Positions 1-7,924 of a stretch of DNA of 64,000 nt are shown one piece after another. The translations under genes were made by a program, and so were the position numbers. How positions within the stretch are numbered: the first letter of the stretch is position 1; the number at the start of each line of letters is the position of its first letter. This stretch comes from Chryseobacterium sp. JAH (GTDB taxonomy: Bacteria > Bacteroidota > Bacteroidia > Flavobacteriales > Weeksellaceae): the NCBI RefSeq assembly GCF_001507335.1, contig NZ_LMAH01000007.1:62001-126000 (forward strand). The letters run 5' to 3'. The notes beneath the pieces are model-generated. The model was not told the DNA's origin. It searched no databases and saw only the letters and a list, made by a program, of their open reading frames with translations.

Positions 1-306
1 CACAAAAATATTATAGAATTTAAAGAAGGTTACAAAACCATGGTTGGAGAGCGCGGGGTCATGCTTTCGGGAGGTCAGAAACAGAGAATTTGTATTGCCA
101 GAGCCTTAATAAAAGATCCAAATATCATTATTTTTGATGATTCACTGTCTGCTCTAGATACCGAAACCGAACAGAATATTCTGGAAAATATTGATACTAA
201 AATTCACAACGCAACTTCTATAATCATCACGCACAGAGAGTCTAGCGCCCAACGGGCAGATAAAATCATTAATCTTACAGAAATTACCAATTCTGTAACT
301 GCATAG
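1..306 (+). CDS. ABC transporter ATP-binding/permease protein, C-terminal fragment
   Basis: The open frame is already running at base 1, so only the last 101 residues of the nucleotide-binding domain are present. Visible motifs in order are the ABC signature LSGGQ, a Walker B segment IIIFDD followed by the D-loop SALD, and the switch histidine in IITHRES. The arrangement DDSLSALDTETE is typical of exporter half-transporters that fuse a six-helix membrane domain to the ATPase and work as dimers. The membrane domain and Walker A lie outside the window, so the substrate cannot be inferred. The stop is TAG at 304-306. Confidence 0.85.
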   Translation, partial: HKNIIEFKEGYKTMVGERGVMLSGGQKQRICIARALIKDPNIIIFDDSLSALDTETEQNILENIDTKIHNATSIIITHRESSAQRADKIINLTEITNSVTA

Positions 307-347
307 CCGTTTCTTTTTGAATTGTTAAATAAATCATAAAAAAAATT

Positions 348-376
348 TTGTGATTAAAAGAAATATTTTATATTTG
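348..376 (+). promoter_or_regulatory. Bacteroidota-type promoter for the DUF3276 gene
   Basis: TTG at 348-350, an 18-base spacer, then TATATTTG at 369-376, matching the flavobacterial pattern TTG-N17-23-TANNTTTG. It lies 29 bases before the start codon at 406. Confidence 0.6.
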
Positions 377-405
377 TTCTTAACAAGATTAAAAAATATC
401 TAATA

Positions 406-741
406 ATGAGTGAATACAAGGAACGCCATGAGAATGAAATTTTCACGAAGGTGTTAAAAGCAGGAAGAAGAACATATTTCTTTGATGTGCGCGAGACGAA
501 AGCAGGAGATTATTATCTTACAATTACCGAAAGCAAAAAGAATTTCGGAGAGAATGGAGAGGCTACATTTGAAAAGCATAAAATTTACCTTTATAAAGAA
601 GATTTTAAAAGTTTCCAGGAGATGTTTAATGATTCAACAGACTTTATCATTAATGAAAAAGGTGAAGATGTGATATCTGAAAAACATGATAAAGATTTCA
701 AAAGCAGAACATATACAATTGAATCTGACGACGAAGTTTAA
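406..741 (+). CDS. DUF3276 / PUR-alpha-like small protein
   Basis: A 111-residue charged, soluble protein with no signal peptide. Its N-terminal half (YKERHENEIFTKVLKAG, then RTYFFDVRETKAGDYYLTI) matches my recollection of the DUF3276 family, small Bacteroidota proteins with a PUR-alpha-like fold and a proposed nucleic-acid-binding role. Residues 85-111 are acidic and look disordered. It is a single-gene unit with its own promoter and a terminator at 774-799. The family call rests on memory of the sequence; the binding function is inferred from the family. Confidence 0.75.
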   Translation: MSEYKERHENEIFTKVLKAGRRTYFFDVRETKAGDYYLTITESKKNFGENGEATFEKHKIYLYKEDFKSFQEMFNDSTDFIINEKGEDVISEKHDKDFKSRTYTIESDDEV

Positions 742-773
742 TACCCCCAACAAACCAAATATATAAAAATACA

Positions 774-799
774 AGCATCTTTCTTAGATGCTTTTTTTT
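774..799 (+). terminator. Rho-independent terminator after the DUF3276 gene
   Basis: Seven-base stem AGCATCT (774-780) with AGATGCT (786-792) around a TTCTT loop, followed by a run of T to 799. Confidence 0.75.
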
Positions 800-802
800 A
801 CA

Positions 803-837
803 TAAAAAAAACACATTTTCTTTCGAAAATGTGTTTT
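803..837 (-). terminator. Terminator downstream of tRNA-His
   Basis: A 13-base stem, 808-820 paired with 825-837, around a four-base loop. On the minus strand it is followed by a T run (plus-strand A run from 803). It lies directly downstream of the tRNA on its own strand. Confidence 0.75.
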
Positions 838-840
838 GCG

Positions 841-918
841 TGGGGTGAATGAGGGGTCTCGAACCCCCGACCTCCGGAACCACAATCCGGCGCTCTAACC
901 AACTGAGCTACAATCACC
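841..918 (-). tRNA. tRNA-His (anticodon GTG)
   Basis: Read on the minus strand, a full cloverleaf is present: acceptor strand 917-911, D arm with AGCTCAGTTGGTTAGAGC, anticodon stem CCGGA/TCCGG around loop TTGTGGT with GTG at 883-881, T arm GGGGG-TTCGAGA-CCCCT, and an encoded CCA end at 843-841. The extra G at 918 opposite C73 (base 844) is the G-1:C73 identity pair of histidine tRNAs. The acceptor stem has one T:T mismatch at pair 5:68. It sits between bshB1 and its own terminator, so it may be read from upstream or from its own start. Confidence 0.95.
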
Positions 919-954
919 GTTTTTGGTGGTGCAAATATAGGAAAGATTTTTTAA

Positions 955-1674
955 CTACAAAACAATTCCATCAAAATTTTTCATCGCAATAAGCTTCTCT
1001 GTCGTAAATCCCTCAGCATAAGTAACTCCCGATAACCTTCCTAAATCCTGCGCACGGTAAGTCAAGCTTTCATAAAAGTCTTTTGAAGTGATTGGAGTTT
1101 CCGGCTCTGTAGATTTAGGATCATAGAACTGTGTTTTAAAAGCCATACATGCTTCCAGTTTTTTATCAAGGTGTTCTGATATATCAATGACAAATTCCGC
1201 TTTAATATCTTTCCACTGAATATAGTGGAAAATCTGCTTTGGCCTCCAGACTTCCTGACTTTCTCCGTCCACAATTGTTTCTATCTTTCTTAAACCAGCT
1301 AAAAAGCACGCATCCGACACTAGTTTTGCCGCTTTTGCATGATCAGGATGTCTATCATCAATTGCATTGGCTAAAACGATTTCCGGACGGTATTTGCGGA
1401 CCATTTTCACGATTTTCAATTGATATTCTTCAGAGTTCGTAAGAAAACCATCTTTCATACCTAAGTTTTCTCTTGCAACAACTCCTAAGATTTTCGCAGA
1501 TTCTGCAGCTTCCTGCTTTCTGGTCTCATCAGTTCCACGAGTTCCTAATTCTCCTTTCGTCAGATCAATAATAACACAGCTTTTTCCCTCCGAAATTAAT
1601 TTAGCAATTGTTCCTCCACAACCTAACTCCACATCGTCTGGATGGGCACCAAAGGCTAGAATATCTGTCTTCAT
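955..1674 (-). CDS. bshB1: Bacillithiol biosynthesis deacetylase BshB1
   Basis: A 239-residue PIG-L/LmbE-family zinc deacetylase. The N-terminal metal site AHPDD is at residues 10-14, followed by ELGCGGT, and a second metal/catalytic segment DDRHPDH lies in the middle. Family members remove the acetyl group from N-acetylglucosaminyl malate on the way to bacillithiol, the low-molecular-weight thiol used by Bacillota and many Bacteroidota. Length fits the family. No other bsh gene is nearby, which is usual because the pathway genes are scattered. About 155 bases separate it from the upstream TPR gene. Confidence 0.9.
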   Translation of the reverse strand: MKTDILAFGAHPDDVELGCGGTIAKLISEGKSCVIIDLTKGELGTRGTDETRKQEAAESAKILGVVARENLGMKDGFLTNSEEYQLKIVKMVRKYRPEIVLANAIDDRHPDHAKAAKLVSDACFLAGLRKIETIVDGESQEVWRPKQIFHYIQWKDIKAEFVIDISEHLDKKLEACMAFKTQFYDPKSTEPETPITSKDFYESLTYRAQDLGRLSGVTYAEGFTTEKLIAMKNFDGIVL

Positions 1675-1774
1675 CTGTTCTTTTTATTTTTAATATGTAA
1701 ACTAGAACGCAAATAATTTTTCATATTTTAGAATTTTAAGTTACAAGCGTTTCATTTTCAAATATAAGACTTAA

Positions 1775-1809
1775 AATAAAAACTTCCCAATCGCAATGAA
1801 TGGGAAGTT
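1775..1809 (-). terminator. Terminator after the TPR gene
   Basis: Stem AACTTCCCA (1781-1789) with TGGGAAGTT (1801-1809). On the minus strand it is followed by a T-rich tail through about 1775, 22 bases beyond the TPR stop codon. Confidence 0.7.
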
Positions 1810-1830
1810 ATAATAATTATAATTTAAAAA

Positions 1831-3462
1831 TTATTTGTTGATTTCTGTATTTAACTTTACAGCATCCTGATAAGTTGGATCTAACTGTAATGATTTTGCC
1901 ACATAATCTTTTGCTTTTGCAGCATCAGAATCTTTAGATAAGTAAGCAACTGCAAAGTAGGCATAAGCCAATGTTTGCTTGTTAGCCTCAACCTCTGCCG
2001 GTTTCACCGTAGCAATATATTTTTCGTAAGCAATCTTTGCCGCATCATTATTGGTAGCCTGCTGATAAGCATATCCTAAACTGTAATATGCAGGAGCCCA
2101 ATCAGGTAGAATTGCACTCATTTTCTGCCAAGTTAGAATTGCGCCATTCCAGTTTTTAACATCCTGGTAAGCAGTAGCCAATTTGTAAAGCGCATCAGAA
2201 TCCTGAGCATTTGCTGCAACTTGTTTTTTCAAAGCCTCGATTTGAGGATTTGTCGGACCTGCATCTACAGAAGACTGAGAAGCTCCTCCTCCTAAAATCT
2301 TAGCCAATTCCATATCCCACTTCATTGTTTCGTCTTTAGCTGCTTTTGCAATCGCTATTTTTTGCTGAGATTCAGCTGTCAATGCCGCTTTCTTAGCCGC
2401 ATCCTTTTCAGTTTTAGCTAAACCGGCAGCGATCAACCCCTGCAAACCTTGATCTGCTGGTTGTACTCTTGATTTCTCAGCCTGAGAAACGAAAGTTTCA
2501 ATATTTTGTTTTGCTTCAGGGTATTGTCCATCTGCATAGTTTACATAAGCTCTCAACTTAAATTTAATTGGATCACTAATTTTATCAAAAATCTTATCTA
2601 AAATTACTTTCGAGTTCGCATAATCTTCATTAGTGAAATACAATTTAGCAATCTCTAGCTGAGTATACGGATCTTCATCAGCATATTTTGTATAGTTGAT
2701 CAAATCCTGAGTTGCTTTTGCATTTTCTTGGTATTTGATGTTGTAAGCAGCTAAAGCCTTATAAGCAGGAGCATAGGTTGCATCTGTAGCAATTGCTTTC
2801 TCAATACTAGTTTTAGCTTGTTGCCATTGTTGTGCTGCCATCCAAAGTGTTCCGATTCTTGTATAAACAGAAGCTTTATTTTTCGCTAAAGGCAACGCTT
2901 TATCATACGCTGACATTGCGTCTCCAGGAATTCTCTTCAATCTGTAAGCATCACCTAAAGTATAGTAATAGTTTGCAGGAACCTCTTTCTTAGCAGCTCT
3001 TTCAATTGCTTTATTTAAGAATTGAATAGCTAAATCCGGAGAGTTGTTTTTTTCAAATAAAGTCAATGCTTCAGCAGCTCTAAAAAGAACTTCAGCATCT
3101 TTTTCTCTTGAATCTGTAACTACTTTTTGAATCTCAGCGATAGCGCTTTTATCACCTTTACCCAGTTTAACCGTAGCCAAACCAAGTTTATTTAAATAAC
3201 TTTTGCCGTCTGCAGCAAGACCTTTGTTAAAACTTTCAGTAGCCTGAGCAAAATCTGGCTCAGCCTGTCTCAAATACGTATTTCCTAAATAGAAATAATT
3301 TTCCGCTTTTGGTTCTTTAGCAATCATCTGAGTGAAATTATTTTTCGCCTGAGCAAATTTATCACTATCGATGCTGTTGATACCATCCTGTAATGTTTGT
3401 GCAATCGTAAAATTGCTAAAAAATACAACTGCTGCTCCAAAAGCAATCTTCTTTACATTCAT
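1831..3462 (-). CDS. Exported tetratricopeptide-repeat protein
   Basis: A protein of 543 residues when started at the methionine beginning MNVKKIAFGAAVVFF, which gives a clean signal peptide ending near FTIAQ; an upstream ATG would add six residues and spoil it. The rest is a series of helical repeats with TPR-like spacing (for example AENYFYLGNTYLRQAEPDFA near the start and WAPAYYSLGYAYQQA near the end), with an alanine/lysine-rich stretch around residues 330-400. TPR proteins act as scaffolds in envelope complexes; no enzyme domain is visible. It is the last gene of a minus-strand run behind the TonB genes and the PstS-like lipoprotein, so a periplasmic partner role there is an inference from context. 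Confidence 0.8.
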   Translation of the reverse strand: MNVKKIAFGAAVVFFSNFTIAQTLQDGINSIDSDKFAQAKNNFTQMIAKEPKAENYFYLGNTYLRQAEPDFAQATESFNKGLAADGKSYLNKLGLATVKLGKGDKSAIAEIQKVVTDSREKDAEVLFRAAEALTLFEKNNSPDLAIQFLNKAIERAAKKEVPANYYYTLGDAYRLKRIPGDAMSAYDKALPLAKNKASVYTRIGTLWMAAQQWQQAKTSIEKAIATDATYAPAYKALAAYNIKYQENAKATQDLINYTKYADEDPYTQLEIAKLYFTNEDYANSKVILDKIFDKISDPIKFKLRAYVNYADGQYPEAKQNIETFVSQAEKSRVQPADQGLQGLIAAGLAKTEKDAAKKAALTAESQQKIAIAKAAKDETMKWDMELAKILGGGASQSSVDAGPTNPQIEALKKQVAANAQDSDALYKLATAYQDVKNWNGAILTWQKMSAILPDWAPAYYSLGYAYQQATNNDAAKIAYEKYIATVKPAEVEANKQTLAYAYFAVAYLSKDSDAAKAKDYVAKSLQLDPTYQDAVKLNTEINK

Positions 3463-3571
3463 AATCATTATATCTTTCATTATATATTTTCTAAATTGAA
3501 CTATAAATTACACACAATTTTCAGACCAAAATAAATGAATTAAATTGGCAATCAGATTAATTTAATATTAT

Positions 3572-4441
3572 TTAACGCATCTGAACTTCCCGTCTGTAAA
3601 TATTGTAGGGCTGTAATCCTTCTTTTTGAACGATTATCTGGCCTAACTGTGTACACGAGTATCTTATAAATCCACTTGCAATGTTAAAATTTCCTTCATT
3701 AGATAAGAAATATAAAACTCTTGTAAAGGGATACTTCATTTCGCGAAGACCTTCAAAATCTGGAGAGTATAGCTCCCCTTTTGATTCTACTGGTAATATT
3801 TTGATAAGATCTCTGAGCTTTTCAGCATTTTTATCATATGGTCTGCTGATCGTATTAAGACCCACCACACCTATTTTATCAGGATATTTATTAAGTTCCT
3901 CAATGACATTTGTACTTCCGGGAATAATAGAATATTTCAAATCTTTAGGAAGTTTTTTCAGTGTCTGTGCGACAAAGTTCAGATTACTTGAGTTGGCACC
4001 ATCATATATAAACCTCTTCTCCTCCGACTGCATTCCTTGTACAATTTCCTCCATTGTAATGCTCATTTTCGGTGAATTTTTAGGAACTACAAAAACGACA
4101 GCATCCGCTGCAAATTTCGCAGGTAAAAACTTTAAATCTGCCTGTTTTTCGTATGCCCTAATCTCCTCAACAGAAAGTTCCTTAGACATCACAACAATTC
4201 TTGCTTTATCATTCAGAAGATCCAAGAAACCTAAATCCTCTTTTTTTGTAACTACTTTAATTTTAGTTTCCGGATAATTAATCATATATCCATCTGCTAA
4301 TGCTTCTGTAACACTTTTAAAAGATTCATCGGTTAAAATCGTCATTTCGCCTTTATGATAAGATGGAGATGTATCTTCCTTCTTGGAACAACTTAGTGTA
4401 AAAGCAAATAACAAAAATACTAGTAGTTTCAGATTATTCAT
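3572..4441 (-). CDS. PstS-like phosphate-binding family lipoprotein
   Basis: 289 residues from the internal ATG at 4441. The start MNNLKLLVFLLFAFTLSCSK is a lipoprotein signal with Cys in the lipobox, whereas the longer upstream frame has no signal. The mature part resembles PBP-like/PstS substrate-binding domains: segments MTILTDESFKSVTEALADGY, AADAVVFVVPKNSP and IPGSTNVIEEL follow the order seen in phosphate-binding proteins. No pstC, pstA or pstB gene is adjacent. The gene overlaps the upstream small membrane protein gene by 8 bases and lies downstream of tonB. An accessory role to the Ton system is possible; a role in phosphate import is not shown. Confidence 0.75.
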   Translation of the reverse strand: MNNLKLLVFLLFAFTLSCSKKEDTSPSYHKGEMTILTDESFKSVTEALADGYMINYPETKIKVVTKKEDLGFLDLLNDKARIVVMSKELSVEEIRAYEKQADLKFLPAKFAADAVVFVVPKNSPKMSITMEEIVQGMQSEEKRFIYDGANSSNLNFVAQTLKKLPKDLKYSIIPGSTNVIEELNKYPDKIGVVGLNTISRPYDKNAEKLRDLIKILPVESKGELYSPDFEGLREMKYPFTRVLYFLSNEGNFNIASGFIRYSCTQLGQIIVQKEGLQPYNIYRREVQMR

Positions 4442-4631
4442 GATCACCGGTATTTCTAATTTTAGAAACAGCTCTCCAAATCCTGAAGAAACCATAAAGC
4501 ATCACAACAGCTCCAAGTGGATATGCCACAGCGGGCTCCAAAAGAGTAAAGAAGAATTTGTAAACAATAATTACAATTCCGAGAACTATATAAAACAATC
4601 CTGTGACTAAGGATAACCAATTGAACATCAT
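4434..4631 (-). CDS. Small inner-membrane protein, two helices
   Basis: A 65-residue protein with two hydrophobic segments, about residues 5-25 (LSLVTGLFYIVLGIVIIVYK) and 32-48, then a basic and polar tail (WRAVSKIRNTGDHE). It starts at the second of two adjacent methionine codons or the first. Its stop overlaps the start region of the PstS-like gene by 8 bases, so the two are probably translated together. I do not recognise a named family. Confidence 0.7.
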   Translation of the reverse strand: MMFNWLSLVTGLFYIVLGIVIIVYKFFFTLLEPAVAYPLGAVVMLYGFFRIWRAVSKIRNTGDHE

Positions 4632-4654
4632 ATAACAAAAGTATTAAAAAAAAT

Positions 4655-4683
4655 AAAAAGAGAAGCAATTGCTTCTCTTTTTT
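4655..4683 (-). terminator. Hairpin terminator after tonB
   Basis: Near-perfect palindrome AAAAAGAGAAGC-AATT-GCTTCTCTTTTT with U-tract potential on both strands. It sits between the tonB stop and the small membrane protein gene, so it could attenuate rather than fully stop read-through into the PstS-like gene. Confidence 0.7.
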
Positions 4684-4703
4684 AATAGTATTTAAGATAA
4701 ATA

Positions 4704-5546
4704 TTATCCTTCAAAATTCATCGTTAATGGTAACCTGAATCTGTAACGAACAGATTGACCATTAATTTTTGCAGGAGTCCACTTATTTTTAATTGACTTA
4801 ATTGTTCTAACAGCTTCAGAATTAAAATCTGCATTTTTACCATTTGCTTTTACGTCTGTAATTGATCCGTCTCTTTCTACAACAAAAGTTACTTCAGCTT
4901 TTACAGTACCTTCATCACCATTCATCGCTGAACCGTCGAAGTTACCAGAAACTTTGTTTCTAAACGCGTTGATTCCTCCTGGGAATTCTGCCGTTTGCTC
5001 TACCTCACTATATACCTGAGTATCACTTACCTGAGGTTTAACTTCAGCTGTAGAAGCTTTATTACCTGTAGATGGTGGTGGTGGCGGTGGAGTATATGCA
5101 GGAGCTTTCACCCCTTCCTGATTTTGAAGACCTGTAGTTGTTTCTAGCTGCTTAGAAATTGGTGGTGGTGGAGTCTCAATTTTAGGAGCTTTCACCGGTT
5201 CCGGAACTACGTTTTGGATTACTTCAATCTTTTCTTCCTCTTTTGGAGGTGGTGGTGGAGGTGGTTCTTCTTCTTTAGGCTCTTCTATAATTTTATCTTC
5301 CTGTAAAATTTCTACTAAATCTGCTTGCACCTGAACTTCATCAGCAGCATTCATATTTTTAATAGTAAGGTAAATAAAAGGAGATAAAGCAGCGACTAAG
5401 AATAATGATGTCCCGATAATAAAAGACTTTGTCAGCAACCTAGGATACTGAGTTCTGATATCATATGCACCATAACTTTTATTTCTATTTTCAAATACAA
5501 TCTCATCTAGTGAAAGATTTTGACTGTAAGCATTTTCATCTGCCAT
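4704..5546 (-). CDS. tonB: Energy transducer TonB
   Basis: A 280-residue protein with a cytoplasmic N-terminus containing FENRNKSYGAYDIR, a segment common in Bacteroidota TonB proteins. One transmembrane helix lies at about residues 43-63. A periplasmic Pro/Glu/Lys-rich spacer with runs of six or seven prolines follows, and then a C-terminal TonB domain (EFPGGINAFRNKV, then ITDVKANGKNADFNSEAVRT). TonB carries proton-motive energy from ExbB/ExbD to outer-membrane receptors. It follows exbD by 24 bases in an exbB-exbD-exbD-tonB operon. The proline codon runs make the DNA repetitive at about 5070-5285. Confidence 0.95.
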   Translation of the reverse strand: MADENAYSQNLSLDEIVFENRNKSYGAYDIRTQYPRLLTKSFIIGTSLFLVAALSPFIYLTIKNMNAADEVQVQADLVEILQEDKIIEEPKEEEPPPPPPPKEEEKIEVIQNVVPEPVKAPKIETPPPPISKQLETTTGLQNQEGVKAPAYTPPPPPPSTGNKASTAEVKPQVSDTQVYSEVEQTAEFPGGINAFRNKVSGNFDGSAMNGDEGTVKAEVTFVVERDGSITDVKANGKNADFNSEAVRTIKSIKNKWTPAKINGQSVRYRFRLPLTMNFEG

Positions 5547-5570
5547 TGTAATCTAAATTTAATGGTTAAA

Positions 5571-6140
5571 TTACTTTGTTGCAGGAGCAGCACCAGCTGA
5601 ATTCCCCACCTTTCTATCATAAATAGCCTTTTCCCAAGGTTTCAAGTCAGTAACACCGTACTGCTCACTTTTGGTAATAGCCATTTCATCAAGAATGTCT
5701 ACAAAGTTCTTATACACTGCATCGTCAGTCGGTTTGATAATCACTGTAAATTTAGTTCTATCAGCTGCACTGTTTTTTGCTTGCTCAATGATCTTTCTTA
5801 TCCCTTCTCTATCAAAACTAGTTTCATTAAGATTTTGGTCAGTTAAAGATGTATTATCTTGCTGATGCCAAAAGATCTTATTGTCTTTACCTAATAATAA
5901 AGAAATTGAGTTCGAAAGCTTAATTTCTGTTGGAGGTGGTTTTGGAGTATCTTTTTTCGGTTTTGCCGGGAGACCCAAATCCATAACATTCGGTTTAGAG
6001 AATGTGGTTGTGAACATAAAGAAGGTAATCAATAGAAAACCCAAGTCCACCATCGGAGTCATATCGACTCTGGTATTCTGTTTCTTGGAACGTACCTTGC
6101 CGCCCTTGGCGCCTTTTTCCTGTACTTGTACTTCTGCCAT
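5571..6140 (-). CDS. exbD: ExbD/TolR-family biopolymer transport protein (second copy in operon)
   Basis: 189 residues. A basic N-terminus is followed by DMTPMVDLGFLLITFFMFTT, the single ExbD transmembrane helix with its essential Asp in MVDLGFLL, and then PNVMDLGLPAK. The periplasmic domain ends in an Ala/Pro-rich tail. ExbD forms the proton path with ExbB. This copy is strikingly close at its N-terminus to the orphan ExbD at 26081, closer than to the neighbouring copy at 6153. A 12-base gap separates it from that neighbour. Confidence 0.93.
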   Translation of the reverse strand: MAEVQVQEKGAKGGKVRSKKQNTRVDMTPMVDLGFLLITFFMFTTTFSKPNVMDLGLPAKPKKDTPKPPPTEIKLSNSISLLLGKDNKIFWHQQDNTSLTDQNLNETSFDREGIRKIIEQAKNSAADRTKFTVIIKPTDDAVYKNFVDILDEMAITKSEQYGVTDLKPWEKAIYDRKVGNSAGAAPATK

Positions 6141-6152
6141 TTCTAAATGATA

Positions 6153-6761
6153 TTATTCATTAGGTTTACCTTCTTGTGACGTTATCAACCAAAATTTAAG
6201 AAAATCAATATCTCTTAAACCCTCAAATAAACTTTTAACTTTAGGATACCCAGTTGTAACATCACCCTTGATTGCTAATTTGTAATCAGGATTAACGCTT
6301 AAACTTTGCTCTACCCAGTCAACTAATTGTTTATTAGTACTATCCATAGGAATCCCAGTAGGACTCTTAAAATTCTTCTGCGCATCTTCTGGCAAATCCA
6401 AATAGCTTTTCAGCTGGTTCATAGGAACCCCAATTGCCTGAACTCTTTGAAATGCAACTTTTTGTTTGTTATCAAAAGTAACCCCGTACTTTTGTCCCAT
6501 TTTATCTAAAAGCTGTACTCTTTCTGAACCGTTATCTACCGGCTGGAAATAAAATTTTCCATCTGGTGTAGCGTTGATAGTCATTAAACTAGCATCAGGA
6601 AGTAATTTTTCTGAGATCGAAGATGGCGGCTTAATCTGCTCCACGTCAGGTTTCTTAAACTGAGTGGTCAATATAAAGAACGTAAGTAGTAGGAATGCAA
6701 CGTCACACATTGCCGTCATATCCGTAACTACCCCATGTCTTTTTGGTTTGACTCTCGCCAT
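6153..6761 (-). CDS. exbD: ExbD/TolR-family biopolymer transport protein (first copy in operon)
   Basis: 202 residues with the ExbD pattern: basic start MARVKPKRHG, then VTDMTAMCDVAFLLLTFFIL with the conserved Asp in the helix, then KKPDVEQIKPPSS. The periplasmic part (about residues 45-200) is longer than in Escherichia coli ExbD and is divergent from the adjacent paralog. Two different ExbDs between exbB and tonB are usual in Flavobacteriia and suggest a heteromeric motor. Confidence 0.93.
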   Translation of the reverse strand: MARVKPKRHGVVTDMTAMCDVAFLLLTFFILTTQFKKPDVEQIKPPSSISEKLLPDASLMTINATPDGKFYFQPVDNGSERVQLLDKMGQKYGVTFDNKQKVAFQRVQAIGVPMNQLKSYLDLPEDAQKNFKSPTGIPMDSTNKQLVDWVEQSLSVNPDYKLAIKGDVTTGYPKVKSLFEGLRDIDFLKFWLITSQEGKPNE

Positions 6762-6821
6762 TATTTTATTTATTTTTAATTAAACTTCTTTTTACAATGC
6801 AAATATCTTGCTACAAAATTC

Positions 6822-7685
6822 TTAGTTGAATTCTGCGAAAGATTGCTGGATGCTCATAGCGATCTCGTCGATCTTGTAAGTCAATCCGTCAATTTTAGAT
6901 GTAAAGAAGTTGTAAAGCATAATCGCAATTGCAGAAGTACCAATACCTAAAGCCGTGTTGATCAATGCTTCAGAGATACCTGTAGAAAGTGCAGCAGCAT
7001 CAGGAGTACCACCTCCAGAACCTAATGCGAAGAACGCCTTGATCATCCCGATTACCGTTCCAAGTAGTGCGATCAAAGTTGCAACTGTACCTAGAGTAGA
7101 AAGAATCATCATGTTTTTCTCAAGCATTGGCATTTCAAGAGTAGTAGCTTCTTCGATAGCTTTGTTCAAAGCAACCATTTTCTGCTCCTTGTTTAGTGTA
7201 GTGTCATTAGAAAGAGCCTTGTAAGTAGTAAGACCTTCTTTTACTACGTTACCTACAGAACCTTCTTGTCTGTCACACTCTTCTAAAGCTTCATCTACTC
7301 TGTTTTGGTTTAGTAAGCTTCTTACTTTTACTACGAAATTATCTAAGTTACCTTTTCCAGCTGCTTTGCTAAGAATAAAGTATCTTTCGAAAGAGAAAAC
7401 GATTACAGTGATCATGAAAGTAATCAAGATCGGTACAATAACCCCTCCTTTGTAGATAATTCCTAAAAACGACTCTGGGTGAATGTCTTTTCCTTCAACA
7501 CTTGAAAAAGCAACAGAACCACTTCCTAGTTTGTCTGCATCTTTAAAGTTTCCTGGGCTACCAAGAACAAATAAATAAATACAAATTCCTATAACTAATA
7601 GAATAGGAATAATTACAGCTGGATTAAGACCCCCTGCTTTTTTAGCAACTACTTGCTCATCATTTTTTGAAACATTCATTTCCAT
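6822..7685 (-). CDS. exbB: ExbB/TolQ/MotA-family proton channel
   Basis: 287 residues; a start two codons later (MNVSKND) is equally possible. There is one N-terminal helix at about 22-42 and a second at about 80-100 (GGVIVPILITFMITVIVFSF). A long cytoplasmic region with LNKEQKMVALNKAIEEATT follows, then the MotA/TolQ/ExbB signature (LEMPMLEKNMMILSTLGTVA, TVIGMIKAFFALG). It is the first gene of the Ton operon. The extra N-terminal helix and long loop are typical of Bacteroidota ExbB. Confidence 0.93.
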   Translation of the reverse strand: MEMNVSKNDEQVVAKKAGGLNPAVIIPILLVIGICIYLFVLGSPGNFKDADKLGSGSVAFSSVEGKDIHPESFLGIIYKGGVIVPILITFMITVIVFSFERYFILSKAAGKGNLDNFVVKVRSLLNQNRVDEALEECDRQEGSVGNVVKEGLTTYKALSNDTTLNKEQKMVALNKAIEEATTLEMPMLEKNMMILSTLGTVATLIALLGTVIGMIKAFFALGSGGGTPDAAALSTGISEALINTALGIGTSAIAIMLYNFFTSKIDGLTYKIDEIAMSIQQSFAEFN

Positions 7686-7734
7686 ATTTAACTAAATTAT
7701 ATTGTTTAAAAATTTTAAAGTTGTAAAATAAAGG

Positions 7735-7742
7735 CAAAATTA
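7735..7742 (-). promoter_or_regulatory. Putative -7 element upstream of exbB
   Basis: Minus-strand TAATTTTG fits TANNTTTG, about 50 bases before the exbB start. No TTG at the proper distance was found. The rest of 7686-7924 holds nothing else I can name, and no leuS terminator is visible. Confidence 0.4.
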
Positions 7743-7924
7743 CTTAAAATGCAATAGTCTTAAATAAACATTTCGCCTTTTTTTAATCAAAAAAAAATGC
7801 ACCGATTTCGATATTGCAATTATATGTAATTTTTTTAATGATTTTTATCACTTTTTATAATTACATTAAAAAATCAAAAATTTTACGCGTAAAAATTCTT
7901 GAAATTACCAATGTTAATTTTCCT

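Noticed and set aside
5070-5285. GGTGGTGGA-type simple repeats resembling a repeat array.
   Set aside because: They are proline codon runs in the TonB spacer read on the opposite strand, not an independent repeat element.
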